A stretch of DNA of 64,000 nt from Clostridia bacterium (GCA_026418275.1 JAOABQ010000070.1:1-64000); one strand, 5' to 3'. Counted from the first letter of the stretch, positions 45,857 to 55,309 are shown. Translations and numbers: made by a program. Notes: generated from the sequence alone by a model not told the origin.

Positions 45857-47137
45857 CTACGCCTTATTTTTCGGTTCAATTTTTTCCATGTTGTTCATAT
45901 AAGGCCTCAACACTTTTGGAATCGTCACACTGCCGTCTTCATTCTGGTATATTTCAAGTAAGGGAATCAAGATTCTCGGAGATGCAATCCCTGTATTATT
46001 TAATGTAAAAGCAAATTTAAGGTTGCCGTCCTTATCCCTGAATCTGATATTTGACCGTCTTGCCTGGAAGTCGTTTAAAGTAGAGCAGGAATGGGTTTCA
46101 CAGTAACTGTTTCTGCTTGGCATCCAGGTTTCAACCTCATGCTTTCTTACCTGTCCTATTCCAATTTCTCCGGTACAAGCCAAAGCTACCCTGTGAGGCA
46201 GTTCAAGGTCTCTTAATATCTCTTCGGTATTTCCCAATATTTCATAATGCAATTTTTCTGCTTCCGCGTCATCATTTCGGCATATAATAACCTGTTCTAC
46301 TTTCTGGAACTGATGAACCCTGTATAATCCTCTGGTATCTTTACCGTAAGTTCCTGCTTCACGGCGGAAACACGTTGAAAACCCTGCGTATTTTTTCGGC
46401 AACTCTTCAATGGAGAGCACCTCGTTTTGGTGGTAAGAAACAAGGGAAACTTCAGAAGTACCGATGAGGAACAGCTCATCTTCGGTAATCTTATACGCCT
46501 GCTCATACCCAATAGGGAAATATCCGGTTCCAAGCATGGCATTTTCCCTTACCATCAGCGGTACCGACATAGGAGAGTATCCCTTGGATACCAACTTATC
46601 GATTACAAACCTGCAAATTGCCATTTCAAGCAGCACGCCTTCATTTTTCAAAAAGTATGACCTGCTGCCTGCAAACTTAACAGCCCTGGGTATATCTACT
46701 AAATCAAGACTCTCCGCCAGTTCCATATGGTCCTTTGGAGTAAAGCCGAACTCGGGAATTTCTCCCCATCTTCTAATTTCAACATTATCCTCTTCCCCTT
46801 TACCGATCGGCACTTCAGGGGCCGGAATGCTGGGAACCTTCAACATGATTTTGTCGAATTCTTCTTTTGATGCGGATATATTTCCTTCAAGTACTGTAAA
46901 ATCTTCCTTTATTTTCTTTACTCTTTGGATTGCAGCTTCTTTCTCTTCTCCTTTAAGCTGGGGGGTTTGCTTTGATAAACTGTTTCTCTCAGCCCTTAAG
47001 GTCTCTATTAAAGAAGTTGACTCCCTTACTTTGGAATCTAATTCAAGCAGCCTATCAACATCTACTTCCATCAGCTTGTCTTGAGCAGCTTTCTTAACAA
47101 TATCCGGATTATTCCTGATATAGTTGATATCCAGCAT
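45857..47137 (-). CDS. serS: Seryl-tRNA synthetase
   Basis: 426 residues, normal length. An N-terminal coiled-coil arm (about 1-110, rich in Glu/Lys/Leu; SLIETLRAERNSLSKQ) grips the tRNA. The class II catalytic core shows FRREAGTYGKDTRGLYRVHQF (motif 2) and NGTGIASPR-type motif 3 (LNNTGIASPRILIPLLEIYQ, listed in part). It charges tRNA-Ser and tRNA-Sec with serine. GGAGGG lies 7 nt before the ATG. A structured leader with a terminator precedes it (47201-47460), so attenuation is likely. Confidence 0.95.
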   Translation of the reverse strand: MLDINYIRNNPDIVKKAAQDKLMEVDVDRLLELDSKVRESTSLIETLRAERNSLSKQTPQLKGEEKEAAIQRVKKIKEDFTVLEGNISASKEEFDKIMLKVPSIPAPEVPIGKGEEDNVEIRRWGEIPEFGFTPKDHMELAESLDLVDIPRAVKFAGSRSYFLKNEGVLLEMAICRFVIDKLVSKGYSPMSVPLMVRENAMLGTGYFPIGYEQAYKITEDELFLIGTSEVSLVSYHQNEVLSIEELPKKYAGFSTCFRREAGTYGKDTRGLYRVHQFQKVEQVIICRNDDAEAEKLHYEILGNTEEILRDLELPHRVALACTGEIGIGQVRKHEVETWMPSRNSYCETHSCSTLNDFQARRSNIRFRDKDGNLKFAFTLNNTGIASPRILIPLLEIYQNEDGSVTIPKVLRPYMNNMEKIEPKNKA

Positions 47138-47200
47138 AATAATTTCCCTCCATATTTTTCTTTATTGTCTTAACTTACATATTGAAATAAAATATAAAAA

Positions 47201-47280
47201 CCCCTCACTCCTGAAATTTCAGGGTCGAGAGGTATATTCGCAGTGCCTCCCAGAATCATCGAAAACACCCTTCATCCTAT
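47201..47280 (-). promoter_or_regulatory. serS leader: terminator and T-box-like sequence
   Basis: On the minus strand, GGGAGGCACTGCG (47251-47239) resembles the T-box core GGGTGGNACCGCG with two or three changes. It is directly followed by a strong hairpin (47201-47233, CCCCTCACTCCTGAAA/TTTCAGG...GAGAGGT) with a TTTTTATATTTT tail. This order fits a T-box attenuator that would read uncharged tRNA-Ser. The upstream part (47250-47440) folds locally (CCCCGCTTGATGAGGGG) but I could not confirm a Ser specifier. Confidence 0.5.
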
Positions 47281-47555
47281 TTTACAGTTGCTTCATTATT
47301 CATGCATTGGCACAAATCCCTTAAAGATCTGCTTTCCCCTCATCAAGCGGGGAATTTACTGTAAATATCAAAATCTTTCAGATTATGCTTAAAACCATGC
47401 CGCTTAGGTTCATATTAACAATTATTCTATACTATAATACTTTGGATTGCAAGGGTATATGCAACATTCCATGAACAAACTGCTGACTTCCTAGAGGTGT
47501 TGAACCTACCTAAAAAACCGGATTGGCAACGTCGTTATCCATTCCCTTACAATAC
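47234..47555. other. Non-coding leader region of serS
   Basis: About 320 bp without a gene. It carries the serS leader and presumably its promoter at the right. A small hairpin at 47332-47352 (TTCCCC...GGGGAA) may be leader stem structure. Confidence 0.4.
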
Positions 47556-47903
47556 TTAAAACCCCTCCGGAATATGAATATACTGAGATACTTGAGATTT
47601 AAGTATTTCCACCAATTCCGGATCCATATATGTATACTCATCGGAAATACCAAGACATATAACCTTTTTCTCACTTAACAAATTCCCAAACATATCCTGA
47701 AGCCTCCGGATATGCTTCTTCTCCATAACAAAAATCAGATCAGCCCACCCGATATGCCCGGCTGTAACTTTTACTCTCGCATTATTTTCGGTTCCCGCCG
47801 ACCTTATACTATACCCATGAATTCCTTGAAATATTTTTTCCGCCGTGAGACTTCTCCACTTATTCCGGCTGCAAATAAATAAAATCTTAATTGAAATCAC
47901 CAT
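47556..47903 (-). CDS. Low-molecular-weight protein tyrosine phosphatase-like protein
   Basis: 115 residues from the ATG at 47903. The catalytic loop is ICSRNKWRS (C-x5-R), followed by 'SIRSAGTENNARVKVTAGHI', 'ADLIFVMEKKH' and DEYTYMDPEL, in which the Asp pair is expected. Short LMW-PTP-like proteins of this kind occur in many bacteria; substrates are unknown. The start is uncertain because no clear ribosome-binding site is seen. Monocistronic. Confidence 0.75.
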   Translation of the reverse strand: MVISIKILFICSRNKWRSLTAEKIFQGIHGYSIRSAGTENNARVKVTAGHIGWADLIFVMEKKHIRRLQDMFGNLLSEKKVICLGISDEYTYMDPELVEILKSQVSQYIHIPEGF

Positions 47904-48115
47904 CCATTTTAAGTTAATTCCTTTTTTACTGCATATAGACATCCATACCATGGTGAAAAAATAAAGTGTTTTACATTTTATTAAAGATTCCTTTCATTTG
48001 TCAAGGACATTTGGATTTTTGAATATACATTTTCAGCAAATACACCGTTGATTATATGCCTAAAATATGTAATGATAGAACCGTAAGATAAATATGATAG
48101 AAAGCAGGGGACTCT

Positions 48116-48760
48116 TTGAAAATTAAAAAAATCAATCTCACCTTTGGTGAAGAACTGGCAAATACAATAACCCATGGTGTCTCATCCTTAATTGTACTTT
48201 TTGCTCTTCCGTTTGCGTCAATAACCGCGTACACGCATGGGACAATCACCGATGTGATTGGAGTGACAATATTTTGCATATCCATCTTTTTGATGTTTTT
48301 AATGTCAACTTTATATCATGCTATGCAGCCGGACACAAAACATAAAAGTGTCATGCACATCCTGGATCATATATTTATTTATGTAGCAATTGCAGGAAGC
48401 TACACCCCCATTGCAATTTCAATCATAGGCGGATGGCAGTCACTTGTCATACTGCTGATCCAATGGATTATGGTTTTGTGCGGAATCCTCTATAAGTCCA
48501 TTTCACGTCGATCCATGCCTAAAGTCTCTCTGGTGATTTATCTTGTAATGGGCTGGACCCTTATAATATTCATGCCCTTATTTATTAAAAAAGCGAATCC
48601 GCTTCTTTTTTGGCTTATTCTGGCAGGAGGTATGTTTTATTCAATCGGTGCCATCTTCTATGCCAGAAAGGGTTTTAAATATTTTCATATGGTCTGGCAT
48701 ATTTTTGTCTTTTTAGGTGCACTCACGCATTTTATCGGTATTTGCTTCTTCATGTATTAA
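48116..48760 (+). CDS. Hemolysin III family membrane protein
   Basis: 214 residues with seven hydrophobic segments. Family motifs: FGEELANTITHGVSSLI, STLYHAM, LDHIFIYVAIAGSYTP and the end FHMVWHIFVFLGALTHFIG. The conserved Ser, His and Asp probably bind zinc, as in PAQR receptors and ceramidase-like proteins. Physiological role in Firmicutes is unclear; the name comes from one B. cereus protein. Start is TTG at 48116 with AGGGG 5 nt upstream. One of the few plus-strand genes. Confidence 0.88.
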   Translation: MKIKKINLTFGEELANTITHGVSSLIVLFALPFASITAYTHGTITDVIGVTIFCISIFLMFLMSTLYHAMQPDTKHKSVMHILDHIFIYVAIAGSYTPIAISIIGGWQSLVILLIQWIMVLCGILYKSISRRSMPKVSLVIYLVMGWTLIIFMPLFIKKANPLLFWLILAGGMFYSIGAIFYARKGFKYFHMVWHIFVFLGALTHFIGICFFMY

Positions 48761-48776
48761 AGGGTTTTACAACCGT

Positions 48777-48895
48777 TCTATAGTTTTTAAAGTAACCTTA
48801 TTTAAAGTGTTAAGGATTATCCACTCTGCTTCTTTAGTCATTTCCAAAGCATGAGATGCCTGCTTGGCACAGTGCAAAATTTTCAGTGTATTATC
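48777..48895 (-). pseudogene. Short gene remnant
   Basis: A 39-codon open stretch reading NTLKILHCAKQASHALEMTK, then EAEWIILNTLNKVTL, ends in TAA and is preceded in frame by TAG. No start codon is visible. Composition looks coding, but no family is recognised; it may be a decayed end of a gene or chance. Confidence 0.3.
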
Positions 48896-48910
48896 CTACA
48901 GAAAGAAAAA

Positions 48911-48930
48911 GAGAGGATTTTTCTCCTCTC
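48911..48930 (-). terminator. Intrinsic terminator of the glutaredoxin gene
   Basis: Stem GAGAGGA/TCCTCTC (48911-48917 with 48924-48930), followed on the minus strand by TTTTTCTTTC. Adjacent to the stop at 48932. Confidence 0.8.
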
Positions 48931-48931
48931 C

Positions 48932-49162
48932 TTAAGCACTAAGTAACTTATCTATTTCATTTTGATCAAATCCTATAATGATTTTACCGTTGATATCCAA
49001 TACAGGTACCCCTCTCTGCCCGGTTTTTTGAATCATTTCCATAGCGGCATTCCGGTCGGTGGATACATCTACATCCTCATACTTTACATTTTTTGAAGTT
49101 AAATACCTTTTTGTTACAGTACACCAGGGACAAGTAGGTGTTGAGTAAACTTTCACCGTCAT
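48932..49162 (-). CDS. Glutaredoxin-family thiol oxidoreductase
   Basis: 76 residues: TPTCPWCTVTKRYL holds the active CxxC (CPWC) near residue 11; RGVPVLDINGKIIIGFDQNE supplies the cis-Pro and glycine-rich end. It reduces disulfides or acts as a NrdH-like electron donor. Short members are common in Clostridia. AGGAGG precedes the ATG. Monocistronic. Confidence 0.9.
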   Translation of the reverse strand: MTVKVYSTPTCPWCTVTKRYLTSKNVKYEDVDVSTDRNAAMEMIQKTGQRGVPVLDINGKIIIGFDQNEIDKLLSA

Positions 49163-49536
49163 ATGAATCTCCTCCTGTCAAATTTAAATTTTCTTACTTT
49201 TTATATACCCCCTACAGGTATTTAATAACAAATTTTTTACATTTGTAAAAAGTAATTTTAAAACATTTGGAATTTATGAAGGCGCTCTGTATAGTATCAT
49301 TAAATTGCTTTATTTCCCTTTTCTCCAAACAATTTATTCCTGTACAAAATCAAGCTTCTTTGCGCATACTATAGATATTCAAAGAAAATTTGAATGATTT
49401 TAGGCGCGCAAAATACCTGTGGCGTGGTAGTTTGCAAGTTTGGAAAATCACTTTTATTTGTGGTTATCCAAGCAGATCATTCATAGAGAAAGCCTTTGAT
49501 AGTTAATTAAATTCAATCATTGGGGAGATAAATAAA
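49163..49536. other. Intergenic region between divergent glutaredoxin and methyltransferase genes
   Basis: About 370 bp between two divergent genes. No gene is visible. It should contain both promoters, but I could not define boxes. Confidence 0.4.
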
Positions 49537-50241
49537 ATGAGTTACGCTTATAGACTAAAATGCCGGGTAAGGGAAGATGGTTTTGCAAACACGGTTAGGT
49601 ATATTTTTCATGCAGCATCCTATTGTTTAAACGGCTTTATGAGGAATACCCTTCTTGATTTTTTGTACAGCGGCAGGTCTCTTAATGGGAATCAAAAATC
49701 ATTATATAAGCATTTAGGCGCAAATGACACGTATCACACGGATTATTCCGTCATGCCCCTCATATTCAGTCAGATTGATATCGGACCTCAGGATGTCCTG
49801 GTAGACGTAGGATGTGGAAAAGGAAGAGTTATCAATTACTGGCTGAGTAAAAAATATACAAATAAAATGATTGGACTAGAGTTGGACCCTCATATTGCAA
49901 ACCAAACCTCCAAACAGTTTGCTGCAAAGAAAAATGTTTCCGTCATTCCGGGAGATGCTATATCCAACCTCCCTGGGGACGGCACCATATTTTACTTTTA
50001 TAACCCGTTTTCGGAGGAAAAGGTAAGGGAATTTGAAAATAAAATTTCCGCATTATCTAAAAACAGGGTTATCAGGATTATTTATTATAACCCTAAGAGT
50101 ATACATGTTTTTAATAATGGAAATTGGAAAATCAGGTTTATCAATTTTGAGGAAAACCTTGGGGTGAAAAAATGGGGCAGGATCAATAAATACCATGATT
50201 TAGCACTCATAACAAGAAGTCCCGAAGTACACCATGATTAA
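49537..50241 (+). CDS. Class I SAM-dependent methyltransferase
   Basis: 234 residues. Motif I is VLVDVGCGKGRVINYW (about residues 88-103), motif II-like GLELDPHIA, and the later FYFYNPF resembles the acceptor-site DPPY/NPPF motif. Substrate unknown. It may modify RNA, protein or a small molecule. GGGGAG lies 9 nt before the ATG. Plus-strand gene convergent with the copper-handling gene. Confidence 0.8.
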   Translation: MSYAYRLKCRVREDGFANTVRYIFHAASYCLNGFMRNTLLDFLYSGRSLNGNQKSLYKHLGANDTYHTDYSVMPLIFSQIDIGPQDVLVDVGCGKGRVINYWLSKKYTNKMIGLELDPHIANQTSKQFAAKKNVSVIPGDAISNLPGDGTIFYFYNPFSEEKVREFENKISALSKNRVIRIIYYNPKSIHVFNNGNWKIRFINFEENLGVKKWGRINKYHDLALITRSPEVHHD

Positions 50242-50270
50242 CCTGTCCCCCTTAACTGCTTCAAATATGA

Positions 50271-51701
50271 TCAGCCACCGCAGCACCCCATGCCGCATCC
50301 TCCACCGGACGGCATAAGTCCCCCTGCATCATCTATTACGTCTACATCAGCCGTGCTAATGTCATTTACCACCTTAATATGGCTGCTTATCATCCCCATC
50401 CAGCATGTATAAACTATACTGCCTTCTTCTGTAGGCGTAAATTCTATGATATTATCACCGGGAACAAGCTTCCTTTTTATATCAAACAAAGGAATGGTAA
50501 CAGGATTGTTGCAGCCGTTCAAGTCGTTCTTTTCAGCCTTTATTGTCCATCTGACCGGAATTCCTTTTTGAACGATAATAGGAGAATATCTTCCTGATTC
50601 CATTTTGGTAGTCACAGTCTGTACATTCCCTTCTATTTTTGCAATATTTACGGTATTAGCCGAAACCTCCGGCACCGCAAAGGACAACTTATACCCCGAG
50701 AGATTGAGACCCCGGTTTAACATCATAATGCCCAAAATCATTACCAATATGGCACTTGCTTTCATCATTTTCTGCGTAAATTTCCCGCTTAAAAACGAAC
50801 TAACAGCACCAAATCCAAACATTAAGGGAACCGTCCCAAGACTAAATAAAAACATGGACAGTGCACCTGCGGCAAAACTGCCTGTACCTAAGGCATAAAG
50901 CTGCATCGCCTGTAAAGGGCCGCAGGGCATTAAGCCATTTAATATTCCTACAATGAAAGGTCCTTTTTTTCCTGTACTGCTATGAATCTTTTTACTCAAG
51001 CCTTTAGGCAGTCTGGGATTTAGTTTTCTAAGCCAGGGAAAAATACTCAGCATATTCATCCCCATAACCACCATGAACACACCCGAGATGATTGCAACTA
51101 CTCCCTTTGCAGTTCCCGTAAAGGCCACTGCTGCCCCTAAAGCACCCACAATGCCGCCAATCACCGTATAGGATATCACTCTTCCCATATTATACAAGGC
51201 ACTGGGCTTTAGTTTGCCAAAGGAGGACATATCTTCCTGCTGGCCATATTTCATACATACTGAAAGGTTGATTCCACCGCACATTGCTATGCAGTGGAGG
51301 GAGGTAAAAAGGCCAATTACTAACAAAACCCCATAATTCATCGATTGCTCTACTTCAGGTATGAAATTAAAACCGATGGTGTTATTTATGATCATATAAA
51401 ATGCAAAAAGAATAATTCCAATTCCGACCAATTGGCCTGAAGTCATTTTGTTTTCATTTTCCTTTTCTGAATGACTAGACTCTCCCTCTACCTTATAATC
51501 AAGTTTTTCAATTGACTCTATGATTTTATCAAGGCCTAAGGTATCTACACCATAAGTTACACAAACATAGGAATGGGTATAACTGGCTTTCGCTTCCATC
51601 AATCCGTTAAGCTTTTTAAGTTCATTTTCAATTCTATTTTCACAGCTTGCACATGTCATCCCCTCAATGTGAAGCACTTTCTTTTCTATATTCTGTTCCA
51701 T
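50271..51701 (-). CDS. HMA-SafE/DsbD-like-cupredoxin fusion, probably copper handling
   Basis: 476 residues. N-terminal heavy-metal-associated domain with GMTCASC (about 15-21). Then a six-helix SafE/UreH-like (DsbD-related) transmembrane region (about 95-330), with paired Cys in CIAMCGG and GLMPCGP. A C-terminal cupredoxin-like domain shows NGCNNPVTIP and YTCWMGM as likely copper ligands. The tail GGGCGMGCCGG is Cys-rich. The domains together suggest copper delivery across the membrane, or reduction outside the cell. AGGGGGG precedes the ATG. The DUF2318 lipoprotein gene is just upstream on the same strand. Confidence 0.85.
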   Translation of the reverse strand: MEQNIEKKVLHIEGMTCASCENRIENELKKLNGLMEAKASYTHSYVCVTYGVDTLGLDKIIESIEKLDYKVEGESSHSEKENENKMTSGQLVGIGIILFAFYMIINNTIGFNFIPEVEQSMNYGVLLVIGLFTSLHCIAMCGGINLSVCMKYGQQEDMSSFGKLKPSALYNMGRVISYTVIGGIVGALGAAVAFTGTAKGVVAIISGVFMVVMGMNMLSIFPWLRKLNPRLPKGLSKKIHSSTGKKGPFIVGILNGLMPCGPLQAMQLYALGTGSFAAGALSMFLFSLGTVPLMFGFGAVSSFLSGKFTQKMMKASAILVMILGIMMLNRGLNLSGYKLSFAVPEVSANTVNIAKIEGNVQTVTTKMESGRYSPIIVQKGIPVRWTIKAEKNDLNGCNNPVTIPLFDIKRKLVPGDNIIEFTPTEEGSIVYTCWMGMISSHIKVVNDISTADVDVIDDAGGLMPSGGGCGMGCCGG

Positions 51702-51953
51702 TTTATACCCCCCGGCCCTAAAGCCTTATCTTTGGTACATTCTAGCAATCAAATATGAAGATTTAATGAAGAAATCCGTTCATAAGAACATATTATTTAT
51801 TTTATCATCCCTGGCCTTATTCGTAAAAAGGAAATAATCTGCTTCTCATGCAAATATGTATTATTACAGCAATTTGATTTATGCGTACTTACTTTATAAA
51901 AGTGTAGAAACTAAAAAAGATGGAGGGCGTCCATCTTTTTTGTTTCACCTATT

Positions 51954-52436
51954 TTATTGTGACTTCCAGTTTTCAAACATCCCTTTATTTTGTGCTATAA
52001 AGTCTTTGGAAATTACAATATTGGTTCCGTCATCCTTCTTATTTTCTTTTAATATGGGAACAGGATTACATCCGCCCCTTTCCATCTCCACCATATCCAT
52101 TTTAAATCTGTTACCACAGTTTTGACAAACCAACTCATTGCCTTCCTGCTTATAGTATGCTTTACCGGAGCCTTGACAAACCTGACAGGTATTAAATGCA
52201 GTCCGGATAGACCCGTCGCTGGCTTTAACCGCCAATATTTCCATATCGGTTTCACCGGATTTATAAGGATAGAATTTCGCAGTTTCGGTTATTTCGCCTT
52301 TAGGTATCACCAAATCCGCTCCATCCGCTGCCGTTGTTTTTTCTTCCTGCCCGGAGCAGCCACTAAAAACCATCGCCATGACTACCATTAAGCCAATAAT
52401 TACAATTATTTTTTTTGATCGAATGATTCTTTTCAT
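51954..52436 (-). CDS. DUF2318 (FtrD-like) lipoprotein
   Basis: 160 residues. The lipoprotein signal ends VFSGCS (lipobox Cys). The DUF2318 segment shows two CxxC pairs (TCQVCQGSG and VCQNCGNRF), followed by 'GGCNPVP'. Family members take part in iron or copper import (FtrD) or in reduction of metals outside the membrane. Adjacent to the copper-type HMA/cupredoxin gene (250 bp apart, same strand), supporting a shared metal-handling role. AAGGAG lies 9 nt before the ATG at 52436. Confidence 0.8.
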   Translation of the reverse strand: MKRIIRSKKIIVIIGLMVVMAMVFSGCSGQEEKTTAADGADLVIPKGEITETAKFYPYKSGETDMEILAVKASDGSIRTAFNTCQVCQGSGKAYYKQEGNELVCQNCGNRFKMDMVEMERGGCNPVPILKENKKDDGTNIVISKDFIAQNKGMFENWKSQ

Positions 52437-52621
52437 ACACACTCGCTCCTTTAAAATTCAATGCATTCATATTAACAGGAAATTATGAAGATTTTATGGA
52501 GAAGACAATAAAAAAGCATAACCCTGCCTTTTATCTTTATCCATATTTTACTTCATACGAATCAAAAATGTGGAATCTCATATAAAGAGGCCAGAGCTAT
52601 GCGGTTTGATGTGGATTTAAT

Positions 52622-53155
52622 TTAGGATGATTTTTTCTTGGAGGCAGGTTTCTTTTCCGTTTTCTTTTCAGATTCCTTTTTTGTTTCTGCGGTTTTTGCT
52701 GCAGTCTTTTTTGTAGTTGTTTTTGCCACTGCTTTCTTTTTTGTAGCCGCCACTTCACCCGTCTCAGAAACAACTGCTGTTTTCGTTTCTGCCTTTTTAG
52801 GTGTTGTTTTCTTTTCAGCAGGAACTTTTACTGCTTTAGCTGCATCCGTTATTTTAAATGAATAATTTTCACCTGAATTATTATCCCAGTTTTCAACTCC
52901 ATCTTTAAAACACATATTTAGAGAATTAGGCAGAGCAACTTTGAATGTCGCTTTAAAAACACCTTCTTGAAAATCCATAGGTATAAAAGTCTTTTCATTC
53001 CATTCATCACCATAACCAATATGAGCAAATACTTTATCCGCACCACTTTTTAGGAGTAACCCATTGTATGAAACAGTAATCTCATCTCCAACCTTAATAG
53101 AGGATTTTGAAATTACAACACCGTTGTCTGCATATGGCTGAACTTTTGAACCCAT
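52622..53155 (-). CDS. Cytoplasmic CBM25-like protein with Lys/Ala-rich histone-like tail
   Basis: 177 residues without a signal peptide. Residues about 1-100 resemble a CBM25/CBM53-like starch-binding module ('VKVGDEITVSYNGLLLKSGA', 'HIGYGDEWNEKTFIPMDFQ', 'ALPNSLNMCFKDGVENWDNN'). Residues 105-177 are a low-complexity tail of Lys, Ala, Thr and Glu, similar in composition to histone H1 or bacterial nucleoid proteins. It may bind glycogen or starch granules and DNA or RNA, or act as a cytosolic scaffold. GAGGTG is 6 nt before the ATG at 53155. Confidence 0.7.
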   Translation of the reverse strand: MGSKVQPYADNGVVISKSSIKVGDEITVSYNGLLLKSGADKVFAHIGYGDEWNEKTFIPMDFQEGVFKATFKVALPNSLNMCFKDGVENWDNNSGENYSFKITDAAKAVKVPAEKKTTPKKAETKTAVVSETGEVAATKKKAVAKTTTKKTAAKTAETKKESEKKTEKKPASKKKSS

Positions 53156-53327
53156 GTTAATCACCTCTTTAATTTATTTAGTAGTTATTAACAAGTTACC
53201 TTATTTTCTATAAAGAATACCAAAAAACCCCATGGCGATTTCATTATAACACAACTTTAGAATTTTTCAAATTAAATTTTACCTATTACATGTAAGTATC
53301 TCCATATGTTTATTCAACTATGCAGGT

Positions 53328-54509
53328 TTATTCCGATTGCAAAAAACTTCTATCTATGAGGCGTTCCAAGGTAGGATTAATGTTTAAAAGCTCCTTCAGT
53401 TTTCTATATTCATCCATTGACTTCCCATTAAAAGGATGGAGTTTTTCCGCCCTAAGCATAAGGTTTTTCGGCGTTTCCAACGGTGAAATATACTCTACAA
53501 TAGAGACCTTATAACCAAGGGCTTCTAAAAGCAGTGCTCTCATCCCGTCTGTAAGTATATCCGCCATTCTGGCTTTTAGTATCCCGTGTTTTATAACCGG
53601 TTCCAAAGATTTCAACGAATATTGGCTTAACAACTCCCGATGACAGCATGGAATCATCACCATGGCTTTCACCTTATTATTTACTGCAAGGGCAATCGCT
53701 TCATCTGTTGCCGTATCACATGCATGCAAGCTGATAACCAGATGAATCTCACGGCTTGAATTGTAGTCCCGGATATCCGACGTTTTAAACTCCATATTGT
53801 GATAGCCCAGATTGTTTGCAATCCGCTTGGAGGCTTCAATGACATTTTTTGAATAGTCCAGTCCAATAAAATAACAAGGCTTTTTTAATACTTCCTTAAT
53901 ATAATAATTCAAAACAAAAGTGAGGTACGACTTTCCGCATCCGCAGTCTAAAATAGTAAGGGTATCATGACGCTCCGCCAATTCCTTCAGCATATCATGG
54001 ATGAGCTCTACAAAATGATCGATTTGATTGTATTTCCTTATCATATCATTTTTAATCTTACCGTTATCCCCTAAAATTCCAATCTCTTTTAAAAGGCTAT
54101 TTGCCTTTCCCACTTTGATCAAATAATCACGATTGCCTAAATGCGCAGTTTCATGATGTGTCTTTGTGAGTTCTTCCGGCTCATTTTCTTTAGTTTTCAT
54201 TCTCACGTTTTTATTATCTGCGTCAATGATAATCGTTATGCCTCTTTCTTCATAAGTCACAATAACACTGTCATAGTTTTCTGCAAATTTGGAAAGCCTT
54301 GCGGATATCCAGTTTATTTCCAGAATTTCAGAATTTCCATTGATATTTACTTTCATTTTTCCGTTTTCATATGCAATATTTGCTTTATAATCCTTTGTTC
54401 CGGATTTATAAACCGCACCCATCCCGATAAAAAAATCCTTGTTCTCATTGATTCTTTGTTCCAAACCGGTTAATAACAGTGCCAGTTTGTTTACACTTTG
54501 CTTGTTCAT
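53328..54509 (-). CDS. Class I SAM-dependent methyltransferase (likely RNA)
   Basis: 393 residues. An N-terminal domain of unknown fold (about 1-145) is followed by a Rossmann-type methyltransferase: ILDCGCGKSYLTF (motif I, about 190), IGLDYSKNVIEAS and HLVISLHACDTATDEA, then MVMIPCCHRELL. The PCC motif is known from GSTCD-type and related RNA methyltransferases. Substrate not identified. AGGGG lies near the ATG. Follows the pseudouridine synthase gene on the same strand (41 bp), so this rRNA/RNA-modification set may be one operon. Confidence 0.8.
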   Translation of the reverse strand: MNKQSVNKLALLLTGLEQRINENKDFFIGMGAVYKSGTKDYKANIAYENGKMKVNINGNSEILEINWISARLSKFAENYDSVIVTYEERGITIIIDADNKNVRMKTKENEPEELTKTHHETAHLGNRDYLIKVGKANSLLKEIGILGDNGKIKNDMIRKYNQIDHFVELIHDMLKELAERHDTLTILDCGCGKSYLTFVLNYYIKEVLKKPCYFIGLDYSKNVIEASKRIANNLGYHNMEFKTSDIRDYNSSREIHLVISLHACDTATDEAIALAVNNKVKAMVMIPCCHRELLSQYSLKSLEPVIKHGILKARMADILTDGMRALLLEALGYKVSIVEYISPLETPKNLMLRAEKLHPFNGKSMDEYRKLKELLNINPTLERLIDRSFLQSE

Positions 54510-54550
54510 TTTCCTACCCCTTCATCTACCGTACTATTAAATCTTTTAAT

Positions 54551-55309
54551 TTAATTTAGCTCCATATGATTTCTACAGCCCGGTCCTACAGAGTTTTTTA
54601 AAATCCCAATTTCCTCTTCGGTTAATTCCCTGCATTCTCCCGTATTTAAGCTTTCATCCAGTTTGAGCAGCCCCATCTCAATCCGTCTCAAATACTTAAC
54701 CTTTTTTCCAACCGATTCAAACATTCTTTTGACTTGATGAAATTTTCCTTCGTATATGACCAACTCGATCTCAGAATGTTCGTCCGACCTTAGTATATGG
54801 AGGTTTGCAGGCAAGGTTTTATATCCGTCATCCAAAACAACGCCTTTTTGAAACACCTGCTGATCCTCCAAGGTTACTTTTCCTTCTACGAGGGCATAAT
54901 ACTTTTTGGATACATGCTTTTTAGGAGATAGCAGTTCATGTGCCATCTGCCCGTCATTGGTCATGATTAAAAGCCCTTCCGTATCAATATCCAATCTTCC
55001 TACAGGAAAAAGGTCAAATATTCTAAGTTCATCCGGAAGAATATCTACCACTGTTTTCAATTTGTTGTCATATGTGGCAGAAACCACACCTGCCGGTTTG
55101 TTCATCATAACATATACAAATTCCTTATACGTTAACACCTCATCATATACTTCAATTTTACTGGTTTTAGGGTCTACATGCATTCCGCTGTCCTTTATCA
55201 CAGCCCCATCAACCTTGACAGCCCCATCCTTAACCACTTTTTTTATATCCTTCCTTGTGCCATAGCCCAGGTTTGATAATATTTTGTCAATTCGTTGAGT
55301 TCCTCTCAT
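54551..55309 (-). CDS. RsuA/RluB-type rRNA pseudouridine synthase
   Basis: 252 residues. An N-terminal S4 RNA-binding domain (about 1-55) is followed by the catalytic domain with GRLDIDTEGLLIMTNDG, in which the catalytic Asp lies, and the late motif KFHQVKRMFESVGKKVKYL. It isomerises one uridine in 16S or 23S rRNA; which one is not clear. AGGGAG precedes the ATG. Between the NOL1-type and the GSTCD-like methyltransferase genes, forming a cluster of RNA modification enzymes. Confidence 0.9.
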   Translation of the reverse strand: MRGTQRIDKILSNLGYGTRKDIKKVVKDGAVKVDGAVIKDSGMHVDPKTSKIEVYDEVLTYKEFVYVMMNKPAGVVSATYDNKLKTVVDILPDELRIFDLFPVGRLDIDTEGLLIMTNDGQMAHELLSPKKHVSKKYYALVEGKVTLEDQQVFQKGVVLDDGYKTLPANLHILRSDEHSEIELVIYEGKFHQVKRMFESVGKKVKYLRRIEMGLLKLDESLNTGECRELTEEEIGILKNSVGPGCRNHMELN

